From JABAAE01 sp905480545 (GTDB taxonomy: Bacteria; Planctomycetota; Planctomycetia; Pirellulales; Pirellulaceae): a stretch of DNA of 64,000 bases. Of the stretch, positions 10,531-20,580 are shown piece after piece. The translations under genes and the position numbers were made by a program. The stretch lies in NCBI GenBank assembly GCA_943788025.1, contig CALSOR010000011.1:1-64000 (forward strand), given 5' to 3'. The notes below the pieces were generated by a model. The model did not search any database and had not been told where the DNA came from. It worked only from the letters and a program-made list of their open reading frames with translations. The number at the start of each line of letters is the position of its first letter. Position 1 is the stretch's first letter.

Positions 10531-13500
10531 TTGGAACTTTACTCACGAACCCAATCTTCAGTCGCAATTTTAATCTGTGCAATCCTGTTGCCTTCGCTGA
10601 TATCAGCACAGGAAACAGTGGTAGACGACGAACACTCCAAAAAGATGGCGGCAGGCCTAGTGCTGTTCAAGACGGAAGTCAAACCCGTACTAGTTGGTCG
10701 TTGCCTTAAATGCCATGCAGGAAAAGAAGCGGACGGCGAATTCGATCTTTCAAACAGAAAGTCACTGCTTGCCGGTGGAAGTAGCGGCCCAGCGATCATG
10801 ATTGGCAAGTCCAAGAGCAGCCTGCTCTACAAAATGATTACGCACGAAGTCGAACCTAGCATGCCGGAAGACGGCGCAAAACTTGACAAGCGAAACATTG
10901 ATGCCCTATCGAAATGGATTGATCTTGGAGCTCCATACGACGCCCCACTAGAAGGCAAACCAGCCGATCCTCTGGCTTGGACGAAAAAGACAATCGATCC
11001 TACCTCCAGATCGTTTTGGTCGTTTCAACCCATTAAAAAATCTTCCGTTCCAAAAGTGGAAAATGACCAATGGTGCCAGACGGATATAGATCGATTCGTG
11101 CTTGAAAAACTTCAGAACAACGGCATGAGCCCCAATCAGGTTGTCGATCAGGCCAGCTTGGCAAGAAGGATGTACTTAAGTGTTATTGGGTTGCCACCCA
11201 ATCCAAAACAGCTTGTCAAATTTGTGAACGACAAAAGTCCCAAAGCTATCGACAAACTTATCGACGGTCTATTGGGCAGTCAGCATTATGGGGAGAAGTG
11301 GGCTCGACACTGGTTGGATATTGCTCGGTTTGCCGAAAGCCATGGTTTTGAACAGGACTACGACCGACCCCACGCGTATCATTATCGAGATTTTGTCATT
11401 AAGGCATTGAACAGCGACATGCCGTACAACCAGTTCGTGAAATGGCAAATCGCCGGAGATGAACTGGCGCCGAACGAACCACTGGCATTGATGGCGACCG
11501 GTTTTCTGGGAGCCGGTGTTTTTCCAACTCAATTGACTGAAAAAGAATTTGAACCTGCCCGATATGATGAGATGGACGATATGGCATCCACCGTCGGAAC
11601 AGCACTGCTTGGCTTAACTATCGGATGCGCAAGATGCCATGACCACAAATTTGATCCAATTCCACAACGAGATTATTACCAGTTTGTATCGACGTTTACG
11701 ACAACCATTCGCGGTGAAGTTGAGCTGGAGCTTGACCCCGATTCGATCAAAAAGAAATTAAAGCAATGGCAGGTTGGTCATGACCAACTTCAAAGCCAGA
11801 TGAAAAAATACGAAAAAGAAAAACTTTCGACTTCCTTTGACCGCTGGCTCGGGTCGAAATCGGCGATCAAACCCATTGCAGCAACTTGGGTCGTGCTTGA
11901 TTTTTCAAAAGCCATCTCCAAGGGCGGCGCGACGTTTGAAAAACTGCCCGATGGCTCACTGCTGGCGAAGGGAAAAAACTCGGAATTTGACAGTTATGAA
12001 TTTGTGGCGAAGACAAACCTAAAAGGAATTTCAGCAATCCGCGTTGAGGCGATGGCGGATGCATCACTCGTCAGAAAGGGACCGGGCCGGGCAAGCAATG
12101 GAAATTTTGCACTCGGGGATTTTTCCGTAACGGCACGTAACGCCGGCGCAGCCGATTGGGTTCCCATTAAGTTGGTGCGACCACGTTCAACGTTTGAGCA
12201 AAACACCTCAAATCTCTCTGTGGCCGCATCCATAGATAGCAATCCAAAAACTGGATGGGCCGTGGATCCGCAGTTTGGTAAAAATCATGCCGCAATATTT
12301 GAATTTGAGAAACCGACACAGTTTGAAACCGAAACCGAATTGACGATCAGGATGCGATTCGACGTCAACAACAAACATAGCATCGGTCGACCGCGAATTT
12401 CGATTACAACCTCTTCCACTAGTGTTGGCTTTGATAGTGACACCAAAGACCAAGCCGTTGTAGAAATTTTCGAAATCTTGAAAAACTCGAACGGCAACTT
12501 AACGGACGCTCAACGGAACACGTTGTTTAAATGGTATCGCACGACGGATGAGGGATGGAAGAAACTTAATGGGGAAATCCAGGCTCACCTTGCGAAGAAA
12601 CCCAGGCCGATTAGAACCAAAGTCATGGTCTCCAGCGAAGGCCTCAAACCCCTAAAGCACAACGCCGATGGACGAAATTTCCCTCACTTTTACCCGACGA
12701 CTCACTTTTTGAATCGTGGAGATTCTGCGCAAAAACAGGGTGTTGCTAAACAGGGATTTCTTCAAATCTACGCCGGGGACAACGGCGTTTCTAATTACCA
12801 AGGCATCTCACCTAAATCGGGGCGACTCAGCTATCGCAGATCCGCACTAGTTCGCTGGATGACGGACACCGACAAAGGTCCAGGACAGCAACTTGCAAGA
12901 GTGGTCGTAAACCGGATTTGGCAACACTATTTTGGTCGCGGAATTGTAAACACGCCTAATGATTTCGGTTTCCAAGGCGAACGTCCATCCCATCCGGAAC
13001 TACTTGACTGGCTGGCTCAAAGACTCATCGATGAGAAATGGAGCCTCAAAGCCATTCATCGCCTGATCCTGAAAAGCGCTATCTACCAACAATCGTCAGA
13101 ATTTAATGACGAAGACTCCAGAAAAGACCTTGATAACAAACTGTTGTGGCGATACTCGCCTCGGCGATTAGAAGCCGAAATCATTCGCGATAGCATGCTG
13201 GCAGTAAGTGGAACATTAGACAAAAAAATGTTTGGGGCCGGAACGCTGGATGAAAAAATGAAACGACGAAGCATCTACTTCATGATCAAACGCAGCAAGC
13301 TCATCCCAATGATGCAGATCTTTGATTCGCCGGAACCTCTTGTAAGTGTCGGTTCACGACCGAGCACCACGATCGCCCCACAAGCACTTCTGTTTATGAA
13401 CAACTCCAATGTTCGCGAATACGCACGTAATTTTTCGAAAAAAATCCTGAAATCCAACGTGCGGGATTCAAAACGTAGCCAGTCATCCGACTCTCAGCTG

Positions 13501-13698
13501 AAGCTAATGGTGGGGTCGGGTTTTGAAATGGCTCTCGCACGGAATCCATCTCCGATGGAGTTGAAAAACAACATTGACTTTATTCAAAGCCAATTTGAAT
13601 CCTACGCAAAAGAAAAGCAGAACAATGCGTTGGAGATGGCAGTCACCGACTTTTGTCAGGTTCTTTTTTGTTTGAATGAATTCATTTACGTCGACTGA
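10531..13698 (+). CDS. PSD1 (DUF1549/DUF1553) cytochrome-like protein
   Basis: About 1055 aa. A TTG at 10531 is chosen because a GGAG lies 9 bases upstream (10518-10521); the frame also allows a TTG at 10516. The signal peptide ends near an ISAQE cleavage site. It carries a PSCyt1 motif CLKCH near residue 58, then DUF1549 (DRFVLEKL, KWARHWLDIARFAES, IGCARCHDHKFDP), a ~250-residue insert, and DUF1553 (VVVNRIWQHYFGRG, SHPELLDWLAQRL, RRLEAEIIRDSML). Length and domain order are normal. It precedes and probably overlaps the DUF1501 gene, the usual partnership, which implies cotranscription and a joint extracytoplasmic role. Biochemical function unknown. Confidence 0.93.
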   Translation: MELYSRTQSSVAILICAILLPSLISAQETVVDDEHSKKMAAGLVLFKTEVKPVLVGRCLKCHAGKEADGEFDLSNRKSLLAGGSSGPAIMIGKSKSSLLYKMITHEVEPSMPEDGAKLDKRNIDALSKWIDLGAPYDAPLEGKPADPLAWTKKTIDPTSRSFWSFQPIKKSSVPKVENDQWCQTDIDRFVLEKLQNNGMSPNQVVDQASLARRMYLSVIGLPPNPKQLVKFVNDKSPKAIDKLIDGLLGSQHYGEKWARHWLDIARFAESHGFEQDYDRPHAYHYRDFVIKALNSDMPYNQFVKWQIAGDELAPNEPLALMATGFLGAGVFPTQLTEKEFEPARYDEMDDMASTVGTALLGLTIGCARCHDHKFDPIPQRDYYQFVSTFTTTIRGEVELELDPDSIKKKLKQWQVGHDQLQSQMKKYEKEKLSTSFDRWLGSKSAIKPIAATWVVLDFSKAISKGGATFEKLPDGSLLAKGKNSEFDSYEFVAKTNLKGISAIRVEAMADASLVRKGPGRASNGNFALGDFSVTARNAGAADWVPIKLVRPRSTFEQNTSNLSVAASIDSNPKTGWAVDPQFGKNHAAIFEFEKPTQFETETELTIRMRFDVNNKHSIGRPRISITTSSTSVGFDSDTKDQAVVEIFEILKNSNGNLTDAQRNTLFKWYRTTDEGWKKLNGEIQAHLAKKPRPIRTKVMVSSEGLKPLKHNADGRNFPHFYPTTHFLNRGDSAQKQGVAKQGFLQIYAGDNGVSNYQGISPKSGRLSYRRSALVRWMTDTDKGPGQQLARVVVNRIWQHYFGRGIVNTPNDFGFQGERPSHPELLDWLAQRLIDEKWSLKAIHRLILKSAIYQQSSEFNDEDSRKDLDNKLLWRYSPRRLEAEIIRDSMLAVSGTLDKKMFGAGTLDEKMKRRSIYFMIKRSKLIPMMQIFDSPEPLVSVGSRPSTTIAPQALLFMNNSNVREYARNFSKKILKSNVRDSKRSQSSDSQLKLMVGSGFEMALARNPSPMELKNNIDFIQSQFESYAKEKQNNALEMAVTDFCQVLFCLNEFIYVD

Positions 13699-15190
13699 CG
13701 CTCCCCCTGAAAAAACAATCACCGAATTCGAAGTACCACCAATGTTTTTGACAAGACGACAAATCCTGAACCGTTCCGGACTGGGTGCTGGAATACTGGG
13801 ACTTGCATCCTTGATGCAGGACGAAGGGTTGCTGAATGCCTCGACGGCGAATTTGCCTACGAGTTCAAACGACCTCGATCCACTGGCCCCCAAGAGATCA
13901 CATTTTCCAGCCAAAGCGAAACGAGTCATCTGGCTCTTTATTAATGGCGGCCCCAGTCAGGTTGATACATGGGATTACAAACCAGCTTTGGAAAAGAACG
14001 ATGGAAAGCCACTGGCAGGATTTGACAAGTTCACCGGATTCTTTTCAAACTCGGTCGGTGGTTTAATGAAATCACCCTTCAAATTCAAACAGCAAGGAGT
14101 GTGCGGAAAACCTGTATCTGAGATTTTTCCTGCACTATCCAAACACGTTGACAAAATGGCGTTTGTCCATTCGTGCTACGGCAAATCAAACAACCACAGT
14201 CCCGCGTTATTCATGGCGAATACCGGATTCACACAGATGGGCTATCCTTGTGTCGGGTCGTGGGCCACGTATGGACTGGGAAGTGAAAGCCGGGATCTAC
14301 CCGGATTTGTTGTGATGTCGGATCCGAAAGGAAGGGGCCTTCCAAAAGGCTATTCTTCAAATTGGGGTGCTGGTTTTTTGCCAAGTGTTTATCAGGGATC
14401 GTGGCTGAAACCACAGGGCGAGCCCATCGACAATCTGAAAAAACCAGCCAGCTTAAACGACGCTCGCCAACGCGCTCAACTCGATTTATTACGCAAATTA
14501 AACCAACAACATTTAGTCGACAGGGAGGCCGAAAAAGAACTGGTGGCGCGAATCGAGAGTTTTGAACTGGCCTATCGAATGCAATCCGCAGCTCCAGAGG
14601 CGCTCGATGTTGAAAGTGAACCACAACACGTGAAGTCTCTTTATGGTCTGGATGACAATCGATGCAACCATTTTGCAAAACAGTGTCTTATCGCTCGGCG
14701 GATGGTCGAGCGAGGTACGCGGTTTGTTCAAATCTACTCCGGCGGTATGGAAAATCAACGAAGTTGGGATGGTCACAGCGATATCAAAGGTAATCACACC
14801 CAGTTTGCAGGGGAAACGGATAAACCCGTTGCCGGGCTTTTATCAGACCTTGAGCAAAGAGGACTGCTGAACGATACGTTGGTGATTTGGGGCGGAGAAT
14901 TTGGTCGATTGCCGCTTGCTCAAAAGTCGGCAAAACCCGGAAGAGACCATAATCCACACGCCTTCACCTATTGGTTCGCCGGTGGAGGAACCAAGGGTGG
15001 AACCAGCTACGGAGCAACCGATGAGTTTGGTCACAAAGCCGTCGAGAACCGGGTCAACATTCATGACCTTCACGCGACGGTTTTGAACTTATTAGGGATG
15101 AACCACAAGAACCTAACCTACCGACACAATGGACGGGATTTTCGATTGACAGACGTCGAAGGCAAAGTCATTCAGGAAATCATCGCATAA
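13676..15190 (+). CDS. DUF1501 (sulfatase-fold) protein
   Basis: 504 aa if started at the ATG at 13676, which overlaps the end of the PSD1 gene by 23 bases; an ATG at 13742 would start directly at the Tat-like leader TRRQILNRSGLGAGILG and is equally plausible. The fold is an alkaline-phosphatase/sulfatase relative: WLFINGGPSQVDTWD near the N-terminus, FVHSCYGKSNNHSPA, a later VIWGGEFGRLP, and GRDHNPHAFTYWFAGGG. DUF1501 proteins pair with PSD1 proteins in planctomycetes; activity unproven. The tight overlap supports translational coupling with its partner. Confidence 0.93.
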   Translation: MNSFTSTDAPPEKTITEFEVPPMFLTRRQILNRSGLGAGILGLASLMQDEGLLNASTANLPTSSNDLDPLAPKRSHFPAKAKRVIWLFINGGPSQVDTWDYKPALEKNDGKPLAGFDKFTGFFSNSVGGLMKSPFKFKQQGVCGKPVSEIFPALSKHVDKMAFVHSCYGKSNNHSPALFMANTGFTQMGYPCVGSWATYGLGSESRDLPGFVVMSDPKGRGLPKGYSSNWGAGFLPSVYQGSWLKPQGEPIDNLKKPASLNDARQRAQLDLLRKLNQQHLVDREAEKELVARIESFELAYRMQSAAPEALDVESEPQHVKSLYGLDDNRCNHFAKQCLIARRMVERGTRFVQIYSGGMENQRSWDGHSDIKGNHTQFAGETDKPVAGLLSDLEQRGLLNDTLVIWGGEFGRLPLAQKSAKPGRDHNPHAFTYWFAGGGTKGGTSYGATDEFGHKAVENRVNIHDLHATVLNLLGMNHKNLTYRHNGRDFRLTDVEGKVIQEIIA

Positions 15191-15312
15191 ACCAGAACAA
15201 CCAATTGATTTTTTGCCCGCGAGTGCCGGCTTTTGTGATGTGCCGACTTGAACGCAGGCTTAACGTTATGTCGCAACAAACACCGTCAGCACAAGGAACG
15301 CCCGAACAATTC

Positions 15313-16746
15313 TCATTGGTTTTTCGCCTTGAACCAAGGTGACCTGGCATTGGTCGTAATCTCTTTATCTATTTCCCGCATGCGTTCAAGAAGTCGCTTC
15401 ACGATTTCCGGATGTTGATCTGCCAAATTATTTTTTTCCCCCACATCCTCCCGCAAATTGAACAACAAAAATTTAGGCTTGTTGCCTTTCGCCTTGTTCC
15501 GTTTTGGGTTGCGTGCATTGGGCTGTCCCTTGACCAGTAATTTCCAATCGCCTTGACGAAGCCCCTCAACAACGCCGCGAGACGTATAGTGCACGAATTC
15601 ATTTCGCTTTTTACCCGCTTCCGTTCCCATCCATAAGCCTGAAACGTTAAAACCATCAATCTTGTTTTCTTTCGGCAACGTCGAGTTTGTAATCGCAGCT
15701 ATCGTTGGCAAGACGTCAATTGTTCCGGTCAGTTCCTCACAGACAGTATTTGCCGGGACTCCAGGCCCGCGAATCAAACAAGGAACTCGTTGCCCACCCT
15801 CAAACGTCGTTCCTTTTCCGTCCCGAAGCGGTCCAGCAGATCCGCCATGATGTTTGAATGTCAGCCATGGACCGTTATCCGTTGTGTAGATCACAAATGT
15901 GTTTTTGGCCAGTTTCAACTCGTCAAGCACATCGAGTAGTCGTCCCACTTCCGCATCGATATGCTCGATCGTGTTTGTATACGCGTTCTTTGGATCCGGG
16001 TCGCGGACATCGTCCGGAACGTACAGCGGTATATGGGGCATCGAATGTGGCAAGTATATAAAGAATGGGGCATTTTGATGCGACTTAACGAAGTCAATTG
16101 CCTTTTGAGTGTATCGACGAGTTACCGTGCGCTGATCCACGGGGAGCTCGACGATTTTTTCGTCCTCCATCAGTGGTGTCTGCCACTTGGTCAACGTCGA
16201 CTCGGGATCATTCCAGAGAAGATCCATCCCCTGCCAGCCACCCTTCGGCTTTCCTTTGTTATCCGGATGGTTCATGTCATTGGAGTAGGGGATTCCCAAG
16301 TACGTATCGAAACCATTTGAGGTTGGAAGAACCTCTGGATGATGGCCCAGATGCCATTTACCAAAGCATGCTGTGGCGTAACCTTGAGACTTCAGTTGGT
16401 CAGCAAGAGTGTGCTCCAACGGGTTGAGTCCTTTGTTGGATGACGGAAACAGCACGTGTTGGTGCATCCCAACACGTTTTGGATAACAGCCAGTCAAAAG
16501 CGCCGCTCGTGATGGAGTGCAAACCGGTGAGGCCACCATGAAACTCGTGAACTTGCGTCCTTCTTTCGCCAAGCGATCAATGTTGGGTGTCTTAATTTTC
16601 GTAGACCCATAACAGCTCAGGTCACCATAACCTTGATCGTCGGCAAAGATCACAATGAAGTTCGGCTTGTCCGCACCCGCGCCTTTCGCCGCTAAAAACA
16701 GAATGACTAAGGCTGCGTGTGAAAGAATTCGTTTGTAGTTCATCAT
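15313..16746 (-). CDS. formylglycine-dependent sulfatase (arylsulfatase family)
   Basis: A 477-aa exported sulfatase. It has a signal peptide (about 1-25), metal-binding FADDQGYGD (Asp36/Asp37), and the catalytic CTPSR motif with Cys76, which must be converted to formylglycine by a maturase not encoded here. GKWHLGH and TTDNGP supply further active-site residues. Length fits the family. It lies 39 bases downstream of the sialate O-acetylesterase gene on the same strand, so the two are probably one transcript acting on a sulfated and acetylated glycan. The exact substrate cannot be told from sequence. Confidence 0.94.
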   Translation of the reverse strand: MMNYKRILSHAALVILFLAAKGAGADKPNFIVIFADDQGYGDLSCYGSTKIKTPNIDRLAKEGRKFTSFMVASPVCTPSRAALLTGCYPKRVGMHQHVLFPSSNKGLNPLEHTLADQLKSQGYATACFGKWHLGHHPEVLPTSNGFDTYLGIPYSNDMNHPDNKGKPKGGWQGMDLLWNDPESTLTKWQTPLMEDEKIVELPVDQRTVTRRYTQKAIDFVKSHQNAPFFIYLPHSMPHIPLYVPDDVRDPDPKNAYTNTIEHIDAEVGRLLDVLDELKLAKNTFVIYTTDNGPWLTFKHHGGSAGPLRDGKGTTFEGGQRVPCLIRGPGVPANTVCEELTGTIDVLPTIAAITNSTLPKENKIDGFNVSGLWMGTEAGKKRNEFVHYTSRGVVEGLRQGDWKLLVKGQPNARNPKRNKAKGNKPKFLLFNLREDVGEKNNLADQHPEIVKRLLERMREIDKEITTNARSPWFKAKNQ

Positions 16747-16785
16747 GTCAGAAAAATTCGCAAGATGTGGTCTTGTAATTGTTAT

Positions 16786-18348
16786 TTAGCGGCGGTTGTT
16801 GATCGTCACTCCGGGTCGTTTGTCGGTTCGAAAGGGCGTCACAGGGAGACCTTCGTGACTAATGAGATTACATACCGGATTGTCTGCCCATGCATACCGA
16901 ACGGCTGTTGGGCTTTTGATGTCGTCTGCCCAGACTTCGACTTGATTCTTGCCAACAATTTTTGCGGAGGCCGTTTTAAAAGGCCCATCGACAGACGCCA
17001 ATGCAAACCCTCGGATCTCGCGAAAGTCATGGTTTTTGAGGCCGCTGCCAACGTGGTCAAACGTAACAACAACTTTATTTCCTTTGACTTCCATTGACCG
17101 AAAGATTGGGCTTCGGTGAACGATGTTGTATCCATATTGTTTGGCCAACGCCCAGCGAGCCAATCGCATGCCAACGACCAGTTTGTTTCGGGGATGAATA
17201 TTGTTCGATTCCCCCACGTCAATGATGACAGCTTCGCCCGTGTTATTCAGTTTAGACATCGTCATGGTTTGAGCTTCGCGAAGCTCGGCCCAATCGCTTT
17301 CGGTTGGCTCCGGTTTTTCATCCCGAAAGTCGGCGAGCTGCACCCAATAAAACGCAAAGTCGCCAATTTTCCATTCGTCCCGCCAATGATTAATCATCAA
17401 AGGGAACAGGTCCCTGTACTGATACGCGCGACCTGCATTGGCTTCGCCTTGGTACCAGACCACTCCCTGAATCGGGTAACCAATAATTGGCTTCAAGACG
17501 CCATTGTAAAGGTTGGCAGGTCGATGTTGGCCGAGCAGCGGATTTCTCGGTGAGCGGGGACGCTTGGGAAGTGGAGTGCCAGCTTTTCGGGCAGCCTGTG
17601 TTTTCTCTTTCCACCGGTTAAGCTTTTTCTCGAAATCAACTTTTACTTTTTCGGCATCATAATTGGCTTCCGTTTCGGTCCATCTCTCCATCAATTCAGT
17701 ATATTTCGAATCACTTTCCAACAGGTCTCGACGAACCCACGCCTCGCAGGCTGATCCCCCCCAAGCGTTATCGATCAGCCCCACGGGAATATCGAGAATT
17801 TGATGAAGTTGGCGCCCAAAATAGAATCCCACAGCGCTAAATGACTTAATCGATTCTGGATTGCTTTTCTCCCATTGGCCATCAAAGTTTTTCTGTGGCT
17901 CTTGGGTGCCAACTTGCGGCACAGAGATGAGTCGGAGACGAGGATAATTGGCCCCAAGCGAATCTAGATCAGCATCAAATGAATTGGATACCGGCCAACC
18001 CATATTGGATTGCCCCGAGCAAACCCAAACTTCCCCGATCAATACATCACTGAACACCAGTTTATTTTTACCAGCGATCGACAATGTGAGGGGTTTATTG
18101 TCAGCCTTTCTCGCGGGTAATTCAACTTTCCAGTTTCCTTCTGCGTCCGCAGTCGTTTCAGCTTTGCTGTTGTCAAGCGAAACCGTCACTTTTTCGCCCG
18201 CATCGGCCCAGCCCCATACTCGGATGTTCTGATTTTGCTGAATCACCATGTGATTGCCAAACAAATTAGCCACAGTCACATCGGCCAAAGAAGTATTGCC
18301 TAGCTGAAAAAAAATCGCAGCAAACAAGAACACAAAAATTGTCTTCAT
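16786..18348 (-). CDS. sialate O-acetylesterase (SGNH-type)
   Basis: A 520-aa secreted esterase with signal peptide (1-22). An N-terminal beta domain (about 23-100) precedes the SGNH block VWVCSGQSNMGWP with nucleophile Ser114 in GQSNM; VVWYQGEANAGRAY and a late Asp/His region complete the family pattern. It removes O-acetyl groups from sialic acids or other sugars; in environmental planctomycetes the target may be an acetylated algal polysaccharide (inference). It leads the two-gene operon with the sulfatase. Residues about 225-265 form a Lys/Glu/Arg-rich insert. Confidence 0.92.
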   Translation of the reverse strand: MKTIFVFLFAAIFFQLGNTSLADVTVANLFGNHMVIQQNQNIRVWGWADAGEKVTVSLDNSKAETTADAEGNWKVELPARKADNKPLTLSIAGKNKLVFSDVLIGEVWVCSGQSNMGWPVSNSFDADLDSLGANYPRLRLISVPQVGTQEPQKNFDGQWEKSNPESIKSFSAVGFYFGRQLHQILDIPVGLIDNAWGGSACEAWVRRDLLESDSKYTELMERWTETEANYDAEKVKVDFEKKLNRWKEKTQAARKAGTPLPKRPRSPRNPLLGQHRPANLYNGVLKPIIGYPIQGVVWYQGEANAGRAYQYRDLFPLMINHWRDEWKIGDFAFYWVQLADFRDEKPEPTESDWAELREAQTMTMSKLNNTGEAVIIDVGESNNIHPRNKLVVGMRLARWALAKQYGYNIVHRSPIFRSMEVKGNKVVVTFDHVGSGLKNHDFREIRGFALASVDGPFKTASAKIVGKNQVEVWADDIKSPTAVRYAWADNPVCNLISHEGLPVTPFRTDKRPGVTINNRR

Positions 18349-19170
18349 AACAAAAATAAAATCAAAGGAAGCGGACGTTTACCAATTGTAATTCAATTTT
18401 AATTGCGACACATCTACCGGTTGTCCGCCGACACAATGTAAGACGGACCTTTTAAATGGAGCCGAAACAAGGAAGCCTAGTGTTTCGCTCAGATCAAACA
18501 TTCTTTTGACATTTGCGGACTGATTGCGGAGATGGCTTCCATCAATTGATTTCACGCACTGCCACCAGCATTACATGAAAACCGAAAATAATCTTGTGCC
18601 GAGAAACGCCAATCCGATCCGTTCTGAACTCTAAACGAGTGCGCAGGGCCATTTGGTGTGCGAAGGTTCCGCGCCTCATTGCCAAAGATTTTAGAAACCG
18701 ACTCTGTCGCATCCCGCTAGGGCCGAAGGTTCTGGTACAAGAAGACAGATCAAAACCTATTGATCGGCAATGGCAACGAACTTGACTTCATTAACAGAAA
18801 AACATCGATGCACTGCTTCACCGTTTGTTTCCTGCCAAATGACGGAGACGCTTCGGCAAACCCATTAACGGAATGCCGGTTTTAAATTTAATTTAGATCG
18901 CACGGCAACGTTAACATCCATTAATTTGCGATTCGGGACGATTGAATGTTCGTTTGAAAAGTCTTGGCTGAGCCGGGAACAAATGGCAAGTCCATCGAGA
19001 ATCTACGTTGATATTGATCAGTTTCTGGTTCGCAATCGACGATACACCATTTACTACATCGCTTGAAATCAAGTGAAGAGCCTCATCCATCAAACTGGCC
19101 ACAGTAAAAATCAGTTGAGATTCAATCCATCCGCGCACAGACAACGAAAACCGAGAACAACCTCAGATCC
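18349..19170. other. gene-free stretch
   Basis: About 820 bases between the esterase start and the DksA-like gene. Only short frames without domains or starts of merit. It must contain the esterase promoter; no clear -35/-10 pair was picked. Confidence 0.4.
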
Positions 19171-19482
19171 CTACGCGCACTTGATGCATTGGGTTGCATA
19201 AGGAAGTGCCTTTAGTCTTTCGGCACCAATTTTACCCTGACACGATGTACATGTACCGTATTCTCCACTGTCGATTTGGCTAATGGCCAATGCAACCTGC
19301 TGCATATCATCCATTGTCAGATCGCCGAGACTCGCAAGTACATCGTCATCTTCCGACTCCTTTGCATTCTCCTCCCAATCGCTATTGGGGGTTGCTGATA
19401 GATCATCTTCTATTTCTGCCGCACGAGCCTCCAGCTCCTTGAGTTTTGATACCAGCGCCGATCTGATCTTCGTTGTGTCCAT
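19171..19482 (-). CDS. TraR/DksA-family zinc-finger protein
   Basis: 103 aa from the ATG at 19482, preceded by AGGCGG about 10 bases upstream; the longer frame to 19593 has no support. Residues about 1-60 form a coiled-coil-prone acidic region; the C-terminus carries the four-cysteine finger CTSC...CIKC with 17 residues between the pairs, as in DksA. Such proteins bind in the secondary channel of RNA polymerase and modulate transcription in stringent and stress responses. It is smaller than E. coli DksA (151 aa), similar to TraR/YbiI-type members. Monocistronic. Confidence 0.88.
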   Translation of the reverse strand: MDTTKIRSALVSKLKELEARAAEIEDDLSATPNSDWEENAKESEDDDVLASLGDLTMDDMQQVALAISQIDSGEYGTCTSCQGKIGAERLKALPYATQCIKCA

Positions 19483-20189
19483 TAAATTCAAGCCGCCTAA
19501 AAAATTTCTGATTGATGATGCATGATTATTAAGACGGTTTCCAGAAAAGACTGCCAATCCGGTTCGGTCCATTTCCAAACTCGTCGGATTCACGAAATAT
19601 GAGCAAACGTTTCCAAGTTCAAGTCCGATTTAAATTGCACTGAGTCGGTAAGCCTGTTCAAAAAAAACCGTGACCGCTTTTTTATAGCAAAACGATTATA
19701 AATGAAATTCTGGTGATGTCCCAAAAAATCTTTTGCATATCTTTCTAAGCGAATTCTGAAACTGTCTTACCACTCGATAACTCTGTTTTAATACTGCTTT
19801 GCAAAAACAGGACCGAAACTATAGGCGAGGTGCTCCGAATAATCACTCGGACGGTTCTTGACAAATTCCACCAAACCATGCATCCACGCCTCCCCGAAAA
19901 ACCTCTCGCTGAACGCACTGGACATCAATGGCTAACGGTGTGCGGTCAATCTATTGCCCTTAAAAATCCCCGCTCAGGCCGCAGCTCACCGGTCGAATTT
20001 GATTCCACTTGGGACACTTCGATCAACCTCCCAGAGAATCGATCTTCAGAGAGTCGATCTTCAGAGAATCGACCAGCTCAAAATAAACGACTCGGATCTG
20101 CGGCATGCGCCACGCAAAAAGCCAGGTAGTGAATTCTTTTCCAACGAGCAACGAACCTGGCGTATTTTCTAAGCAACAGGTCCTACTCG
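19483..20189. other. gene-free stretch with a short tandem repeat
   Basis: About 700 bases with no credible gene. AT-rich near 19660-19800. It contains a 15-bp tandem repeat at 20033-20077 and leads into the decayed RND remnant. Confidence 0.4.
20033..20077. repeat. 15-bp direct tandem repeat, about 2.7 copies
   Basis: The unit agagaatcgatcttc occurs at 20033-20047, again with one change at 20048-20062, and partly at 20063-20072. It lies in non-coding or decayed DNA just before the RND remnant and probably reflects slippage. Confidence 0.7.
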
Positions 20190-20580
20190 AACACAACCGC
20201 GCCGAAGTCTGGCCGCATCGTAGACCGAGCCGCAGAACCGGGTGATATGGCATTGCCGGGCAAACCGATTCTGGCACTCTACGATGCACGATCGCACTGG
20301 CTGAAATCGTGGTACGAAACTCAGTCGTACTTGTCGACTTCATCACTATGGACTTGCCGAAGCACTTTCACTTGAAGGGTCCGTTGTACGAAGCGTCGCC
20401 GTTCGAACGCGGCCCATTTTACTTACTGCTGGAACGACATTGCTGGGTAACTGGGTCATCACTCTCGATCCAGTTTTCTCTGGACTCCCTTGGGACGTGA
20501 TATTTGGAATCCTGACTTCAACCCTCTTCATGCTGATTGTAATCCCGATCGTTTACTGGACGCTGTATCGAAAGAATTAA
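20190..20580 (+). pseudogene. RND efflux remnant: adaptor fragment joined to permease C-terminus
   Basis: Two fragments of a tripartite efflux system lie end to end. In one frame 20193-20290 reads TAPKSGRIVDRAAEPGDM followed by ALPGKPILALYDA, the barrel-sandwich part of an HlyD/MexA-type adaptor. From 20288 another frame reads TIALAEIVVRNSVVLVDF, a transmembrane segment of an AcrB-type permease. After a further frame change at about 20350 it continues as RTRPILLTAGTTLLGN, PVFSGLPWDVIFGILTST and MLIVIPIVYWTLYRKN to a stop at 20578-20580. Most of both genes is missing, so this is a deletion scar with at least one frameshift. Family assignment of the fragments is strong; no function remains. Confidence 0.82.
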
